64,000 nt of DNA, from NCBI RefSeq assembly GCF_014196745.1, contig NZ_JACIEH010000001.1:682001-746000 (forward strand). Direction: 5' to 3'. Shown here piece after piece: positions 18,255 through 26,790 of this stretch (its first letter is position 1; each line of letters begins with the position of its first letter). Position numbers and translations under genes: made by a program. This DNA is from Sphingomonas kyeonggiensis (GTDB lineage Bacteria; Pseudomonadota; Alphaproteobacteria; Sphingomonadales; Sphingomonadaceae). The notes under the pieces were generated by a model, which had not been told where the DNA came from, did no database searches, and saw only the letters and a program-made list of their open reading frames with translations.

Positions 18255-19859
18255 ATGCGCACTTTCCTCCTCGCCACCGCTACCCTGCTGATCGCGGCGC
18301 CGGCCACCGCCCAGTCGATCGATCCCGCCACCGTCGCCGTGCTCGTCGACCAGGGCACCAATCATTCGGAGGTGATGCCCACCGCCGAATATCTCGCCGA
18401 CGTGATCGGCCCGCGCATGACCAATTCGCCCTCGATGCGCGAAGCGGAGAAGTGGACGCAGGAGAAGTTCAGGGGCTGGGGCCTCACCGATGTCCACAAG
18501 GAAGGCTTTGATTTCGGCCGCGGCTGGTGGATCGAGAAGTCGAGCGTCCGCATGGTCGCGCCGCGCCCGGTGCAGCTCACCGCCATCCCGATCGCCTGGA
18601 CGCCGGCGACCAACGGGCCCGTCACCGCACCGGTGATCGTCGCGCCGCTCCGCAGCCCGGGTGACTTCGCCCAGTGGAAGGGCAAGCTCGCCGGCAAGAT
18701 CGTGCTGACCTCGGCCCCCGGCACCGGCTCGGAGCCCAAGGAAGCGCCGTTCCAGCGGCTGAGCGACGAGGACCTCGCCAAGCTCGACCTCTATGAGGAG
18801 CCGACCTGGGATCCCACGAAGCTCGACCAGTCGCTGAGCCGTGCGAAGTTCGAGGGCCAGCTCGCCAGGTTCCTCGCCGACGAAGGCGCGGTCGCCTATG
18901 TCACGCGTTCGCGGAGCGACGGCAAGCTGATCCATGGCGAGGGCTATCTCCATCATGTCGGCGAGACGCCCAAGGTGCCGGGCATCGAGATCGCGGCCGA
19001 GGATTATCGCCGCCTCGTCCGCCTGGCCTGGACCGGCAAGGCGCCGACGCTCGAGATCGACAGCAATGTCCATTTCGACGACAGCGACACCAAGGCTTAC
19101 AACATCCTCGCCGACATCAAGGGCCGCGATCCCAAGGCCGGCTATGTGATGGCCGGCGCGCATCTCGACAGCTGGGTGGCGGGCGACGGCGCCGCCGACA
19201 ATGGCGCGGGCAGCGCGGTGGTGATGGAAGCGGCGCGGATCATCGCCGCCAGCGGGATCAAGCCGAAGCGGACGATCCGCTTCGCACTATGGGCCGGCGA
19301 GGAGCAGAGCCTGTACGGCTCGATTGCCTATATCGAGCAGCATCTGGCCAAGCGCCCGGCCTGGGATCACGTCCCCAGCGCCGACGAATTCTACTATAGC
19401 TGGGCGACCCGCTTCCCGATCACCCCGCTGCCGGGGCACAAGGACCTCGCCGCCTATTTCAACCTCGACAATGGCTCGGGGAAGATCCGCGGCATCTATG
19501 CCGAGAACAACATGGCGGCGGTGCCGATCTTCAAGGAGTGGCTCGAGCCCTTCGCCTCGATGGGCGCGTCGACCGTGGCGATCCAGAAGACCGAGGGCAC
19601 CGACCATCAGTTCATGCAGGCGGTCGGCATCCCGGCGTTCCAGTTCATCCAGGATCCGCTCGATTACGAGACCCGGGTGCACCACACCCAGCTCGACACC
19701 TTCGATCACCTGAAGGCGGCGGACATGCGCCAGGCGGCGATCATCCTGGCGGCGTTCCTGCTGGATGCCGCCAATGCCGACAAGCCGCTGCCGCGCCTGC
19801 CGATCCCGACCCAGCCGGCGGTGACCGATCCGTTTTCTGGGCCGGCCAAGGAGCAATAG
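18255..19859 (+). CDS. M28 family metallopeptidase with PA domain
   Basis: A 534-aa exported di-zinc aminopeptidase. Signal peptide MRTFLLATATLLIAAPATAQ is followed by a region with an inserted protease-associated domain and the M28 core: zinc site GAHLDSW (about 299), Asp in AADNGAGSA, catalytic Glu in WAGEEQSLYGS, an Asp in FNLDNGSG, and the last His in VHHTQLDTFD. It should release N-terminal amino acids from peptides in the periplasm or outside the cell. It lies alone between two hairpin-rich gaps. Confidence 0.92.
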   Translation: MRTFLLATATLLIAAPATAQSIDPATVAVLVDQGTNHSEVMPTAEYLADVIGPRMTNSPSMREAEKWTQEKFRGWGLTDVHKEGFDFGRGWWIEKSSVRMVAPRPVQLTAIPIAWTPATNGPVTAPVIVAPLRSPGDFAQWKGKLAGKIVLTSAPGTGSEPKEAPFQRLSDEDLAKLDLYEEPTWDPTKLDQSLSRAKFEGQLARFLADEGAVAYVTRSRSDGKLIHGEGYLHHVGETPKVPGIEIAAEDYRRLVRLAWTGKAPTLEIDSNVHFDDSDTKAYNILADIKGRDPKAGYVMAGAHLDSWVAGDGAADNGAGSAVVMEAARIIAASGIKPKRTIRFALWAGEEQSLYGSIAYIEQHLAKRPAWDHVPSADEFYYSWATRFPITPLPGHKDLAAYFNLDNGSGKIRGIYAENNMAAVPIFKEWLEPFASMGASTVAIQKTEGTDHQFMQAVGIPAFQFIQDPLDYETRVHHTQLDTFDHLKAADMRQAAIILAAFLLDAANADKPLPRLPIPTQPAVTDPFSGPAKEQ

Positions 19860-19999
19860 TCCGGGCGGATGTCGCATCCGGCGAAGCGGGTCAGCCTTGT
19901 CGCCGATACGGACCGAAAAGCCGGCACTTCCGCGTTGGGCGTGCCGGCACGCGCCTGTATGCCGCTCGGGGCACGTATTTTGCCGGAGGGAGAACGTCT

Positions 20000-20632
20000 A
20001 TGTCTCAGCATGACCTGTCGGGGATCAACGGCATTTCCAAGCAAGTCACGATCGAGATCGACGTGGGCGACCTCGGGATGCTTAGGGGCGGCAACTATTC
20101 GCTCTGCATCGCGAGGAAGGTGGAAGGCGGCTATGGTGTCGTCTGGGACGCGAGCCGGCAATTCATCCATACGAACCGGATATCCTGGAAGTCGGAATTT
20201 GAATTGTTCGGCGCCCACAAGTTCGTCGACGGCATCGGCGTGACCTCGGGGACCAACCGGCAGCCGGTCAGGCTTGGCGAGCAATGCGTGCTGGACGCAA
20301 ACGGTCGGTTGGGGCGAGCCTCGCCGGGCGGGCCCGCAACGGAGATCACCCTGGTGAACCAATATGGCCCGATCCATGCCGGACTCAGCCAATCACTGGA
20401 CGGGATTGGCGGCGGCCAACGGATGTTGCCGATACATGTCGCGCCGCGCGCCAGTGCCATAGGTCAGGTGGGCTTGACGCCGACCGATACCGTGCTTGTC
20501 TGGTTCGAGCAGAATATCTCGACTGCGACGATGTTCAGCAAGGCGCGCCCGAAAGCCGTGGAGATCGATCTGTCCCGCACCAACGCGGCTGCGCTGCTTT
20601 ATCGCAACGGGTCCTGGAGCACTCCCGGCTGA
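20000..20632 (+). CDS. Unknown 210-aa beta-rich protein
   Basis: I do not recognise a named family. ATG 20000 follows GGAGGGA by 8 nt, a good start, and no signal peptide or membrane helix is present. The sequence is beta-rich: NYSLCIARKV, YGVVWDASRQF, SEFELFGAHKFVDGIGV, then VLVWFEQNISTATMF and KAVEIDLSRTNAAALLY near the end. The pattern recalls small cytosolic proteins also found in fungi, but that is memory, not a search. Third-position GC looks lower than in neighbours, which may signal transfer. The ECF41-controlled pair begins 92 bp downstream. Confidence 0.7.
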   Translation: MSQHDLSGINGISKQVTIEIDVGDLGMLRGGNYSLCIARKVEGGYGVVWDASRQFIHTNRISWKSEFELFGAHKFVDGIGVTSGTNRQPVRLGEQCVLDANGRLGRASPGGPATEITLVNQYGPIHAGLSQSLDGIGGGQRMLPIHVAPRASAIGQVGLTPTDTVLVWFEQNISTATMFSKARPKAVEIDLSRTNAAALLYRNGSWSTPG

Positions 20633-20667
20633 TTTTTTTCGGATTCTCCAGAAAAATTCCATCCCCA

Positions 20668-20694
20668 TGTCACATCTCGCGCGGCGATCTCGTC
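20668..20694 (+). promoter_or_regulatory. ECF41 sigma-factor promoter
   Basis: TGTCACA (20668-20674), a 16-bp spacer, then CGTC (20691-20694). These are the -35 and -10 signatures reported for ECF41 sigma factors, and the gene two steps downstream encodes an ECF41 protein, implying autoregulation of the pair. Confidence 0.75.
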
Positions 20695-20723
20695 ATGCCT
20701 GCATCCAACCAAGGAGATGCAAG

Positions 20724-21182
20724 ATGACCGGCCGCCTCGACCTTTTCACCGCCGCCCCCGCCGAGATGAAGGCGTGGTTCGAAATGTCGCTCAAGATCGC
20801 GCCGAAGCTCGAGCACAGCCTGCTCGAGCTGGTGAAGATCCGCGCCTCGCAGATCAACGGCTGCGCCAACTGCCTGAACATGCACACCGCCGATGCCCGC
20901 AAGGCCGGTGAGAGCGAGCAGCGCATCTATCTGCTCAGTGCCTGGCACGAGGCGCCCTGCTATACCCCGCGCGAGCGCGCCGCGCTGGCATGGACGGATG
21001 CGATGACTCTGGTATCCACCGCACGGGCGCCGCAGGCGATCTATGAGGAACTCGCCTTCGAGTTCACCCAGGAGGAACAGGTGCAGCTCACCTTGATGAT
21101 CAACGTGATCAACGGCTGGAACCGCCTCGCGGTCGGGTTCGACCTGTTCTACGACGCCAAGCCCGTGGTGGCGGCAGCGTGA
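20724..21182 (+). CDS. AhpD-like carboxymuconolactone decarboxylase family protein
   Basis: A 152-aa small helical protein with the AhpD signature: Glu in LLELVKIRASQ, then the redox pair Cys-Ala-Asn-Cys in GCANCLNMHTADARKAG. Such proteins use the CxxC and a nearby His for peroxidase or thiol chemistry. AAGGAG lies 7 nt before the ATG. It overlaps the sigma-factor gene by 4 nt and is driven by the ECF41-type promoter; the link between ECF41 and this family is well known (the COE gene group). Confidence 0.92.
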   Translation: MTGRLDLFTAAPAEMKAWFEMSLKIAPKLEHSLLELVKIRASQINGCANCLNMHTADARKAGESEQRIYLLSAWHEAPCYTPRERAALAWTDAMTLVSTARAPQAIYEELAFEFTQEEQVQLTLMINVINGWNRLAVGFDLFYDAKPVVAAA

Positions 21183-22039
21183 GCGGCGCGGACGCAGCGG
21201 CGAGCTTCGATCCGCTGCGTCCGCGGCTGGCGCGGGTTGCCTATCGCATGCTCGGTTCGGTCGCGGATGCGGAAGACGTGGTGCAGGACGCGTTCCTGCG
21301 CTGGCTCGACACCGACCGCGATCAGGTCCGCGAGCCCGAGGCGTTCCTGCGCCGCGTGGTGACGCGGCTGTGTCTCGATCAGCTCAAGTCCGCCCGGGCC
21401 CGGCGCGAGACCTATGTCGGCCCCTGGCTTCCCGAGCCGATCGTCGAGGAGGAGGACGAAGTGGAGGACGTGACGCTTCCGCTGATGATGGCGCTCGAAC
21501 GCCTGTCGCCGCTGGAGCGTGCCGCCTTCCTGCTCCACGACGTGTTCGGGGTGAGCTTCGAGGAAGTGGGCGAGACGATCGGGCGCGAACCCGCCGCGGC
21601 GCGTCAGCTCGCCAGCCGGGCGCGCACCCATGTCCGTGCCGCGCGCCCGCGCTACGATCTGCCGAAGGAGAAGGGGATGGAGATCGTCGCCGCCTTCTTC
21701 GCTGCGTCGCGCAGCGGCGACATGACCGCATTTCGCGGCCTGCTCGCCGACGACGTCACCACCTGGTCGGATGGTGGCGGGAAGGTCCATGCGGGCCTCA
21801 AGCCGATCCAGGGTGTGGACGATAATATGAAGCTGTTCACCTCGCTGGCGCGCTTCTTCGCCAAGGAGATGTCGAAGATCGTGCGCTACGGCATGATCAA
21901 CGGCCTGCCGGGCTTCGTCTCGATCGAGCCGGGCGGCGTGCTCCAGACCACCGCGCTCGCGATCGAGGACGGCAAGATCACTGGCATCTATGTGACGCGC
22001 AATCCGGACAAGCTGGGGCATCTCGGCGCGGTGCATTGA
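21179..22039 (+). CDS. ECF41 family sigma factor with SnoaL-like C-terminal domain
   Basis: 286 aa. Sigma-2 region RMLGSVADAEDVVQDAFLRW and sigma-4 region PLERAAFLLHDVFGVSFEEV are followed by a SnoaL-like extension. The ECF41 marks are all present: WLPEP in the linker, DGGGK in the extension (about 197) and NPDKL near the C-terminus. ECF41 proteins work without an anti-sigma gene; the extension controls activity. The GTG start lies inside the preceding stop (GTGA overlap), so both genes are translated together. Confidence 0.95.
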   Translation: MSGADAAASFDPLRPRLARVAYRMLGSVADAEDVVQDAFLRWLDTDRDQVREPEAFLRRVVTRLCLDQLKSARARRETYVGPWLPEPIVEEEDEVEDVTLPLMMALERLSPLERAAFLLHDVFGVSFEEVGETIGREPAAARQLASRARTHVRAARPRYDLPKEKGMEIVAAFFAASRSGDMTAFRGLLADDVTTWSDGGGKVHAGLKPIQGVDDNMKLFTSLARFFAKEMSKIVRYGMINGLPGFVSIEPGGVLQTTALAIEDGKITGIYVTRNPDKLGHLGAVH

Positions 22040-22146
22040 GGAATCCCCCTTCCTTCCAGGGAGAGGAGCGGATTTGTGCAATGTCTCCAAGCATTAACTC
22101 TCGCCGTTATGCCGCTGGAAACACCCGATGGGGCAGGCGGGTTGGC

Positions 22147-22575
22147 ATGCGCGCCGCCCCCCTGTTGATCGCCCCGCTGGCGCTCGCCGCCTGCAACATG
22201 AGCACCGGCAGAGCCGACGAGATCGTCGGCCATCGCTGGGCGCGCGCCGCTTCCGAATGCGGCGACACCTATTTCTATTTCTCGCGCGACACGATCGACT
22301 TCGTCAGCAAGGGACGACCGGTGAACTCGCTTCCGGTCCGGCGCATCGTCAGCGATGGCTCGGATCCCAGCACGGTGATGTTCGTGATCGAAGTGGACAG
22401 CGCGCTCGCCACGAGGCCGGAGTCGCGGAAGGACGCCGCGGACGTGGCGATGGCGTTCCGGATCGAAGGGGACAGCCTCCGCCTGGTCGGCCAGGGCGCG
22501 CCGGACCGGCTGTTGCCGGTGTCGGTGGGAGAGGGCAGCTTCCCGACGATGGCGCTGCGGCGCTGCCCCGGCTGA
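22147..22575 (+). CDS. Small lipoprotein of unknown function
   Basis: 142 aa. ATG 22147 gives a typical lipoprotein leader (MRAAPLLIAPLALAACN) with lipobox LAAC; the mature part begins at Cys16. The rest is a compact beta-rich domain (CGDTYFYFSRDTIDFVSKG, RIEGDSLRLVGQG) with one further Cys near the end. The open frame extends to 22036, but that part shows no coding character. No family recognised. Confidence 0.65.
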   Translation: MRAAPLLIAPLALAACNMSTGRADEIVGHRWARAASECGDTYFYFSRDTIDFVSKGRPVNSLPVRRIVSDGSDPSTVMFVIEVDSALATRPESRKDAADVAMAFRIEGDSLRLVGQGAPDRLLPVSVGEGSFPTMALRRCPG

Positions 22576-22644
22576 GCGGCTCACAGGAACTCACCAAACC
22601 TGTCAATTCTCAGCATGGATTCCGCATCCGAACCCCGCTAGTCG

Positions 22645-23370
22645 TTGCGGGTGCCTGCCTTGCATGCCCTCGCCAATCCCGCGCGCTTCCTCAGAATTGC
22701 GCGGCCGCTGACGCCGATCCTGTTCTGGATCGGCGTGGCACTGGTGCTGTTCGGCTGCTGGGCGGGGCTGACGCTCACGCCGCCCGACGCAGTGCAGAAG
22801 GAGAGTGCGCGCATCCTCTATATCCACGTCCCGAGCGCTTGGCTGGGCATGGGCGGGTGGAGCGGCCTCGCCATCGCCTGTCTGAGCTATCTGATCTGGC
22901 GGCATCCGCTGGCCAGTGTCGCTGCCCGGGCGATTGCGCCGGCGGGGGCGACCTTCGCGGCGCTCTGCCTGCTCACCGGTTCGATCTGGGGTCGCCCGAC
23001 CTGGGGTACCTGGTGGGAATGGGACGGGCGGCTGACCTCGATGCTGCTGCTGTTCTTCGTCTACATCGCCTGGATCGCGCTCGACCGTGCCGATGCCGAG
23101 CGCTCGGGCGACGGGCGGGTGCCGGCGCTGTTCGGCGTGGCGGGCAGTGCCCTGCTGCCGATCGTCCATTATTCGGTGATCTGGTGGAACACGCTCCACC
23201 AGGGTGAGAGCGTCGTGACCGGCAAGATCCACATCTCGCTGCTCTGGCCCCTGTTCTTCACGCTGGCCGGCTTCACCCTGTTCTTCGCCGGCGTGGTGCT
23301 GATGCGGATGCGCGCGATCCTGGCGAGCCAGAAGGTCGAGGCCCGGCTGCGGCGGATGGCGGCGGCATGA
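22645..23370 (+). CDS. ccmC: Heme exporter/handling protein CcmC
   Basis: A 241-aa inner-membrane protein with six helices, which delivers heme to CcmE for cytochrome c maturation. The tryptophan-rich heme motif WGTWWEWDGRLTS is present (about 121-133), with axial-type His in LYIHVPSAW and in VHYSVIWWNTLHQG. The start is uncertain: TTG 22645, GTG 22651 and TTG 22660 are all in frame, the last giving MHALANPARF as in many homologues. It is first gene of the ccm operon and overlaps ccmD by 4 nt. Confidence 0.96.
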   Translation: MRVPALHALANPARFLRIARPLTPILFWIGVALVLFGCWAGLTLTPPDAVQKESARILYIHVPSAWLGMGGWSGLAIACLSYLIWRHPLASVAARAIAPAGATFAALCLLTGSIWGRPTWGTWWEWDGRLTSMLLLFFVYIAWIALDRADAERSGDGRVPALFGVAGSALLPIVHYSVIWWNTLHQGESVVTGKIHISLLWPLFFTLAGFTLFFAGVVLMRMRAILASQKVEARLRRMAAA

Positions 23371-23501
23371 ACCACTGGCCCTTCATCACCGCCGCCTATC
23401 TGGTCGTGCTGGTCGGCACGGTCGGGATTGCCGCGCTCAGCTATGCGGCTATGCGCCGGGCAGAGGCTGCGGCCGAAGCGCTGCGGAGTGGCCGCGCATG
23501 A
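23367..23501 (+). CDS. ccmD: Heme exporter accessory protein CcmD
   Basis: A 44-aa protein, MNHWPFITAAYLVVLVGTVG and onward, with a single transmembrane helix and a charged C-terminus (MRRAEAAAEALRSGRA). It holds holo-CcmE to the CcmABC exporter. It overlaps ccmC by ATGA and ccmE by ATGA, and its size and place in the operon are diagnostic. Confidence 0.9.
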   Translation: MNHWPFITAAYLVVLVGTVGIAALSYAAMRRAEAAAEALRSGRA

Positions 23502-23932
23502 AGGCGAAGCACCAGCGGCTCGTCCTTGCGCTGCTCGCCCTGGGCGCGATCCTCGGCGCCTCGGCGCTGGCGATGTCGGCGCTCAAGGACCAGGCTGCGT
23601 TCTTCTATGCCCCGGCCGATGTGAAGGGAAAGCCGTTGCCGCTCGACCGGCACGTCCGGCTGGGCGGGATGGTCGAGAGGGGTTCGATCCGGCGTGCTGA
23701 CGACGGCGTCTCGATCCGTTTCGTGGTGACCGACGGCCAGGCCACGGTGCCGGTTGCGTTCAAGGGCGTGACGCCCGATCTGTTCAAGGAAGGCTCGGGG
23801 GTCGTGGCAGAGGGCAAGTTCCAGCCGGACGGCAGCTTCGTCGCCGACAACATCCTCGCCAAGCATGACGAGCGCTACATGCCGCCCCAGGCCGCCGGCA
23901 ACATGCACGAGACGAAGACGCTAGCCAAATGA
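23498..23932 (+). CDS. ccmE: Cytochrome c maturation heme chaperone CcmE
   Basis: 144 aa. One N-terminal anchor helix (LVLALLALGAILGASALAM) precedes an OB-fold periplasmic domain. The heme-attaching histidine is in AKHDERYMPP near residue 127, with the neighbouring Tyr also conserved. CcmE carries heme covalently from CcmC to CcmF. Starts within the ccmD stop. Confidence 0.96.
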   Translation: MKAKHQRLVLALLALGAILGASALAMSALKDQAAFFYAPADVKGKPLPLDRHVRLGGMVERGSIRRADDGVSIRFVVTDGQATVPVAFKGVTPDLFKEGSGVVAEGKFQPDGSFVADNILAKHDERYMPPQAAGNMHETKTLAK

Positions 23933-23942
23933 GGGGTGGGCA

Positions 23943-25865
23943 GTGATCGCCGAAGCCGGTCTCGCCGCCCTGTGGCTCGCGACGGGCTTCGCGCTCGTCC
24001 AGGTGATGCTCGCCTGGGGCGCGGCCAAGGGTGCCCTGCAGGGTACCGGCGCGATGGTGATGACCGCGCTGCGCCGCGTCGCCGTGGTCCAGGGCATGCT
24101 GGCGCTCGCCGCCTTCGGGCTGCTCATCACACTGTTCGTCCTCTCCGACATGTCGGTGGAGCTCGTCGTCGAGAACAGCCATTCGATGAAGCCGCTGATC
24201 TACAAGATCGCCGGCGCCTGGGGGAACCATGAGGGCTCGATGCTGCTCTGGGTCACCGTGCTGGCGACGGCGGGGGCAGGGGTCGCGCTGTTCGAGAAGC
24301 GCCTCGCCACCGCGACGCTAGCCGCGACATTGGGCGCGCAGGCGGCGATTGCGATCGGTTTCTACGCTTTCCTCGCCTTCGCCTCCAACCCGTTCGTGCG
24401 CGTGAATCCCGCCCCGCTGGACGGGCGGGGGCTCAATCCGCTGCTGCAGGACCCTGGCCTCGCCTTCCACCCGCCGACGCTTTATCTCGGCTATGTCGGG
24501 CTTTCGGTGGCGTTCAGCTTCGCGGTGGGTGCGCTGCTGATGCGCGATGTCGGCCCCGCCTTTGCCAAGGCGATGCGGCCCTGGGTGCTCGGCGCCTGGA
24601 TCTTCCTGACCATCGGCATCACCGCCGGTAGCTACTGGGCCTATTACGAGCTCGGCTGGGGCGGCTGGTGGTTCTGGGATCCGGTCGAGAACGCCTCGCT
24701 GATGCCCTGGCTGGCGGCGACCGCCCTGCTCCATTCGGTGACCGTGCTCGCCACCCGCGACGGGCTGCGTGCCTGGACGGTGATGCTGGCGGTGGTCGCC
24801 TTCTCGATGTCGATGATCGGCACCTTCCTGGTCCGCTCGGGCATCCTGGTCAGCGTCCATGCCTTCGCGGTCGACCCGACCCGGGGCGGGTTCATCCTCG
24901 CCCTGCTGGGCATCTATATCGGCGGGGCGCTGGCGCTGTTCGGCGCGCGGATCGGCACGGTGAAGCAGGGCGCGACCTTCGAGCTGGTGAGCCGCGAGGG
25001 CGCGCTGGTGCTCAACAACCTGCTGCTCTCGGTCATTCTCGGCGTCGTCTTCATCGGCACGCTCTATCCGCTCGTCGCCCAGGCCGCCGGCGTGCAGCTG
25101 TCGATCGGCGCGCCCTTCTTCGAGAAGGCGGCTGCCCCCGTCGGTCTCGCGCTCGTCGCCGCGACTGCCGCCGGGCCGCTGCTCAAATGGCGCCGCGACC
25201 AGTGGAACACGCTGTTCGGCAAGCTGCTGGTGCCGGTCGGCGTCGGCGGCATCGCCTTTGCCCTCGTCTTCGCGCTGGGCGGGGCGCACTGGATGCCGTC
25301 GCTGGCGCTGGGCCTCGCCGCCATGCTCGCCGTCGCCAGCGTGATCCCGCTGATCCGCCGCAACCTGCGCCGCACGCCGCTGCACATCTACGGCATGGTC
25401 GTCGCCCATCTCGGCATCGCGGTGAGCATCGCCGGGATGGCCGCCGACGGCGCGTTCAAGGTCGAGCGGCTGGCGGCGATCACGGTCGGGCAGAACGTCA
25501 CCGTCGGCCCGTACCGCGTCGAGCTGCTCGAGGTGCGGCCGGCGGTCGGCCCCAACTGGTCGGCGCTCGAGGCGCATCTCAAGGCGACGCGGGATGGCGA
25601 TACGATCGACCTGTTCCCGCAGCAGCGCTTCTTCGCCAATCCGCCGACCAACACCAACGAGGCGGCGATCGCGACCCTGCTCGACGGCCAGCTCTACACC
25701 GTGATCGGCCAGGGTGACGGGCAGGGGCGCTGGCAGATCCGGGCGTGGTGGAAGCCGTTCGTCACGCTGATCTGGGCCGGCGGCTTCCTGGTCGCGCTGG
25801 GCGGGTTGCTCTCGCTGATCGGCCGCGTCCGGCGCGAGCGGCGCGACGCGGAGAACGACGCATGA
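23943..25865 (+). CDS. ccmF: Cytochrome c heme lyase subunit CcmF
   Basis: A 640-aa inner-membrane protein with about 15 helices. The heme-handling motif WGGWWFWDPVENASLMPW is near residues 239-256, and conserved His residues occur in NHEGSML and in LLHSVTVLATR. It joins heme from CcmE to apocytochrome cysteines with CcmH. GTG 23943 has GAGGGGTGG in front, 10 nt after ccmE. It overlaps ccmG by ATGA. Confidence 0.97.
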   Translation: MIAEAGLAALWLATGFALVQVMLAWGAAKGALQGTGAMVMTALRRVAVVQGMLALAAFGLLITLFVLSDMSVELVVENSHSMKPLIYKIAGAWGNHEGSMLLWVTVLATAGAGVALFEKRLATATLAATLGAQAAIAIGFYAFLAFASNPFVRVNPAPLDGRGLNPLLQDPGLAFHPPTLYLGYVGLSVAFSFAVGALLMRDVGPAFAKAMRPWVLGAWIFLTIGITAGSYWAYYELGWGGWWFWDPVENASLMPWLAATALLHSVTVLATRDGLRAWTVMLAVVAFSMSMIGTFLVRSGILVSVHAFAVDPTRGGFILALLGIYIGGALALFGARIGTVKQGATFELVSREGALVLNNLLLSVILGVVFIGTLYPLVAQAAGVQLSIGAPFFEKAAAPVGLALVAATAAGPLLKWRRDQWNTLFGKLLVPVGVGGIAFALVFALGGAHWMPSLALGLAAMLAVASVIPLIRRNLRRTPLHIYGMVVAHLGIAVSIAGMAADGAFKVERLAAITVGQNVTVGPYRVELLEVRPAVGPNWSALEAHLKATRDGDTIDLFPQQRFFANPPTNTNEAAIATLLDGQLYTVIGQGDGQGRWQIRAWWKPFVTLIWAGGFLVALGGLLSLIGRVRRERRDAENDA

Positions 25866-26386
25866 GGCGGCTGCTGATCTGGGCGCCGCTGGCGCTGTTC
25901 GCCCTGGTCTTCGCGCTGGTCGCCGGCGGGCTGATCAAGCCGGCCGACCGGACGATCCATTCGGCGATGGTCGGCAAGCCGCTGCCGGCGCTGGCGATGA
26001 AGCCGTTGCTGGCGACCAAGCCGGGCATCGACAGCGCCGCGCTGAAGGGCAAGCCGCGGCTGCTGAACGTCTTCGCCAGCTGGTGCATCCCGTGCATCGC
26101 CGAGGCGCCGCAACTGCTCAAGCTCAAACAGGCCGGTGTCGAGATCGACGCGATCGCCGTCCGCGATACGCCTGAGGCCGTGCAGGGCTTCCTCCAGCGC
26201 AACGGCGATCCCTATGCGCGGATCGGGGATGACCCGACCGGCAAGGCGCAGATCGCGCTGGGCTCCTCGGGCGTGCCCGAGACCTTCATCGTCAACAGCC
26301 GCGGCGAGATCGTCGACCAGCATATCGGCGACATCCGCGCCGACGACATCCCCGGCATCCTCGCCAAGCTGGAGGCCGCGAAATGA
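25862..26386 (+). CDS. ccmG: Thiol:disulfide interchange protein CcmG/DsbE
   Basis: 174 aa. N-terminal anchor helix (LLIWAPLALFALVFALVAGG) and a periplasmic thioredoxin fold with active site WCIPC in NVFASWCIPCIAEAP and cis-Pro segment GVPETFIV. It reduces the CcmH/apocytochrome disulfide before heme attachment. ATG 25862 overlaps the ccmF stop, which fixes the start against a longer frame. Confidence 0.96.
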   Translation: MRRLLIWAPLALFALVFALVAGGLIKPADRTIHSAMVGKPLPALAMKPLLATKPGIDSAALKGKPRLLNVFASWCIPCIAEAPQLLKLKQAGVEIDAIAVRDTPEAVQGFLQRNGDPYARIGDDPTGKAQIALGSSGVPETFIVNSRGEIVDQHIGDIRADDIPGILAKLEAAK

Positions 26387-26790
26387 GGCGCCTCGCGATC
26401 CTCCTCGCGCTGCTCGCCGCCGGCCCGGTGCTTGCCGATTCGAACCGGCCGGCGGCGCCGCTCGCCTATAGCCAGCTGCCCGATGCGACGCAGGAAGCGC
26501 GGGCCAAGGCGCTGATGGAGACGCTGCGCTGCCTCGTCTGCCAGGGCCAGTCGATCGCCGACAGCGATGCCGAAATGGCCGGCGACATGCGGGCGCTGGT
26601 CCGCGAGCGCATCGCCAAGGGCGAGCAGCCGGCGGCGATCCGCAGCTATCTGATCCAGCGCTATGGCGATTACGTCACCTATGACCCGCCGCTCAGCTGG
26701 GTGACCGCGCCTTTGTGGATCGCGCCGCTGCTGCTGCTCATCATCGGCCTGCTGCTCGCGCGGCGGCTGTTCCGCAAGGGAGCCGAATGA
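26383..26790 (+). CDS. ccmH: Cytochrome c-type biogenesis protein CcmH (CcmL/NrfF type)
   Basis: 135 aa. Signal sequence, then the redox motif LRCLVCQGQSI (Cys about 46 and 49), the three-helix domain ending YGDYVTYDPPLSW, and a C-terminal membrane helix. It reduces and presents apocytochrome cysteines. Both ends overlap neighbouring genes by 4 nt. Confidence 0.96.
   Translation: MRRLAILLALLAAGPVLADSNRPAAPLAYSQLPDATQEARAKALMETLRCLVCQGQSIADSDAEMAGDMRALVRERIAKGEQPAAIRSYLIQRYGDYVTYDPPLSWVTAPLWIAPLLLLIIGLLLARRLFRKGAE

Noticed and set aside
15752..18361. 869-aa minus-strand open frame spanning GspE-like, tRNA-His and dehydrogenase genes
   Set aside because: It crosses a tRNA gene and two well-supported genes; no coding signature.
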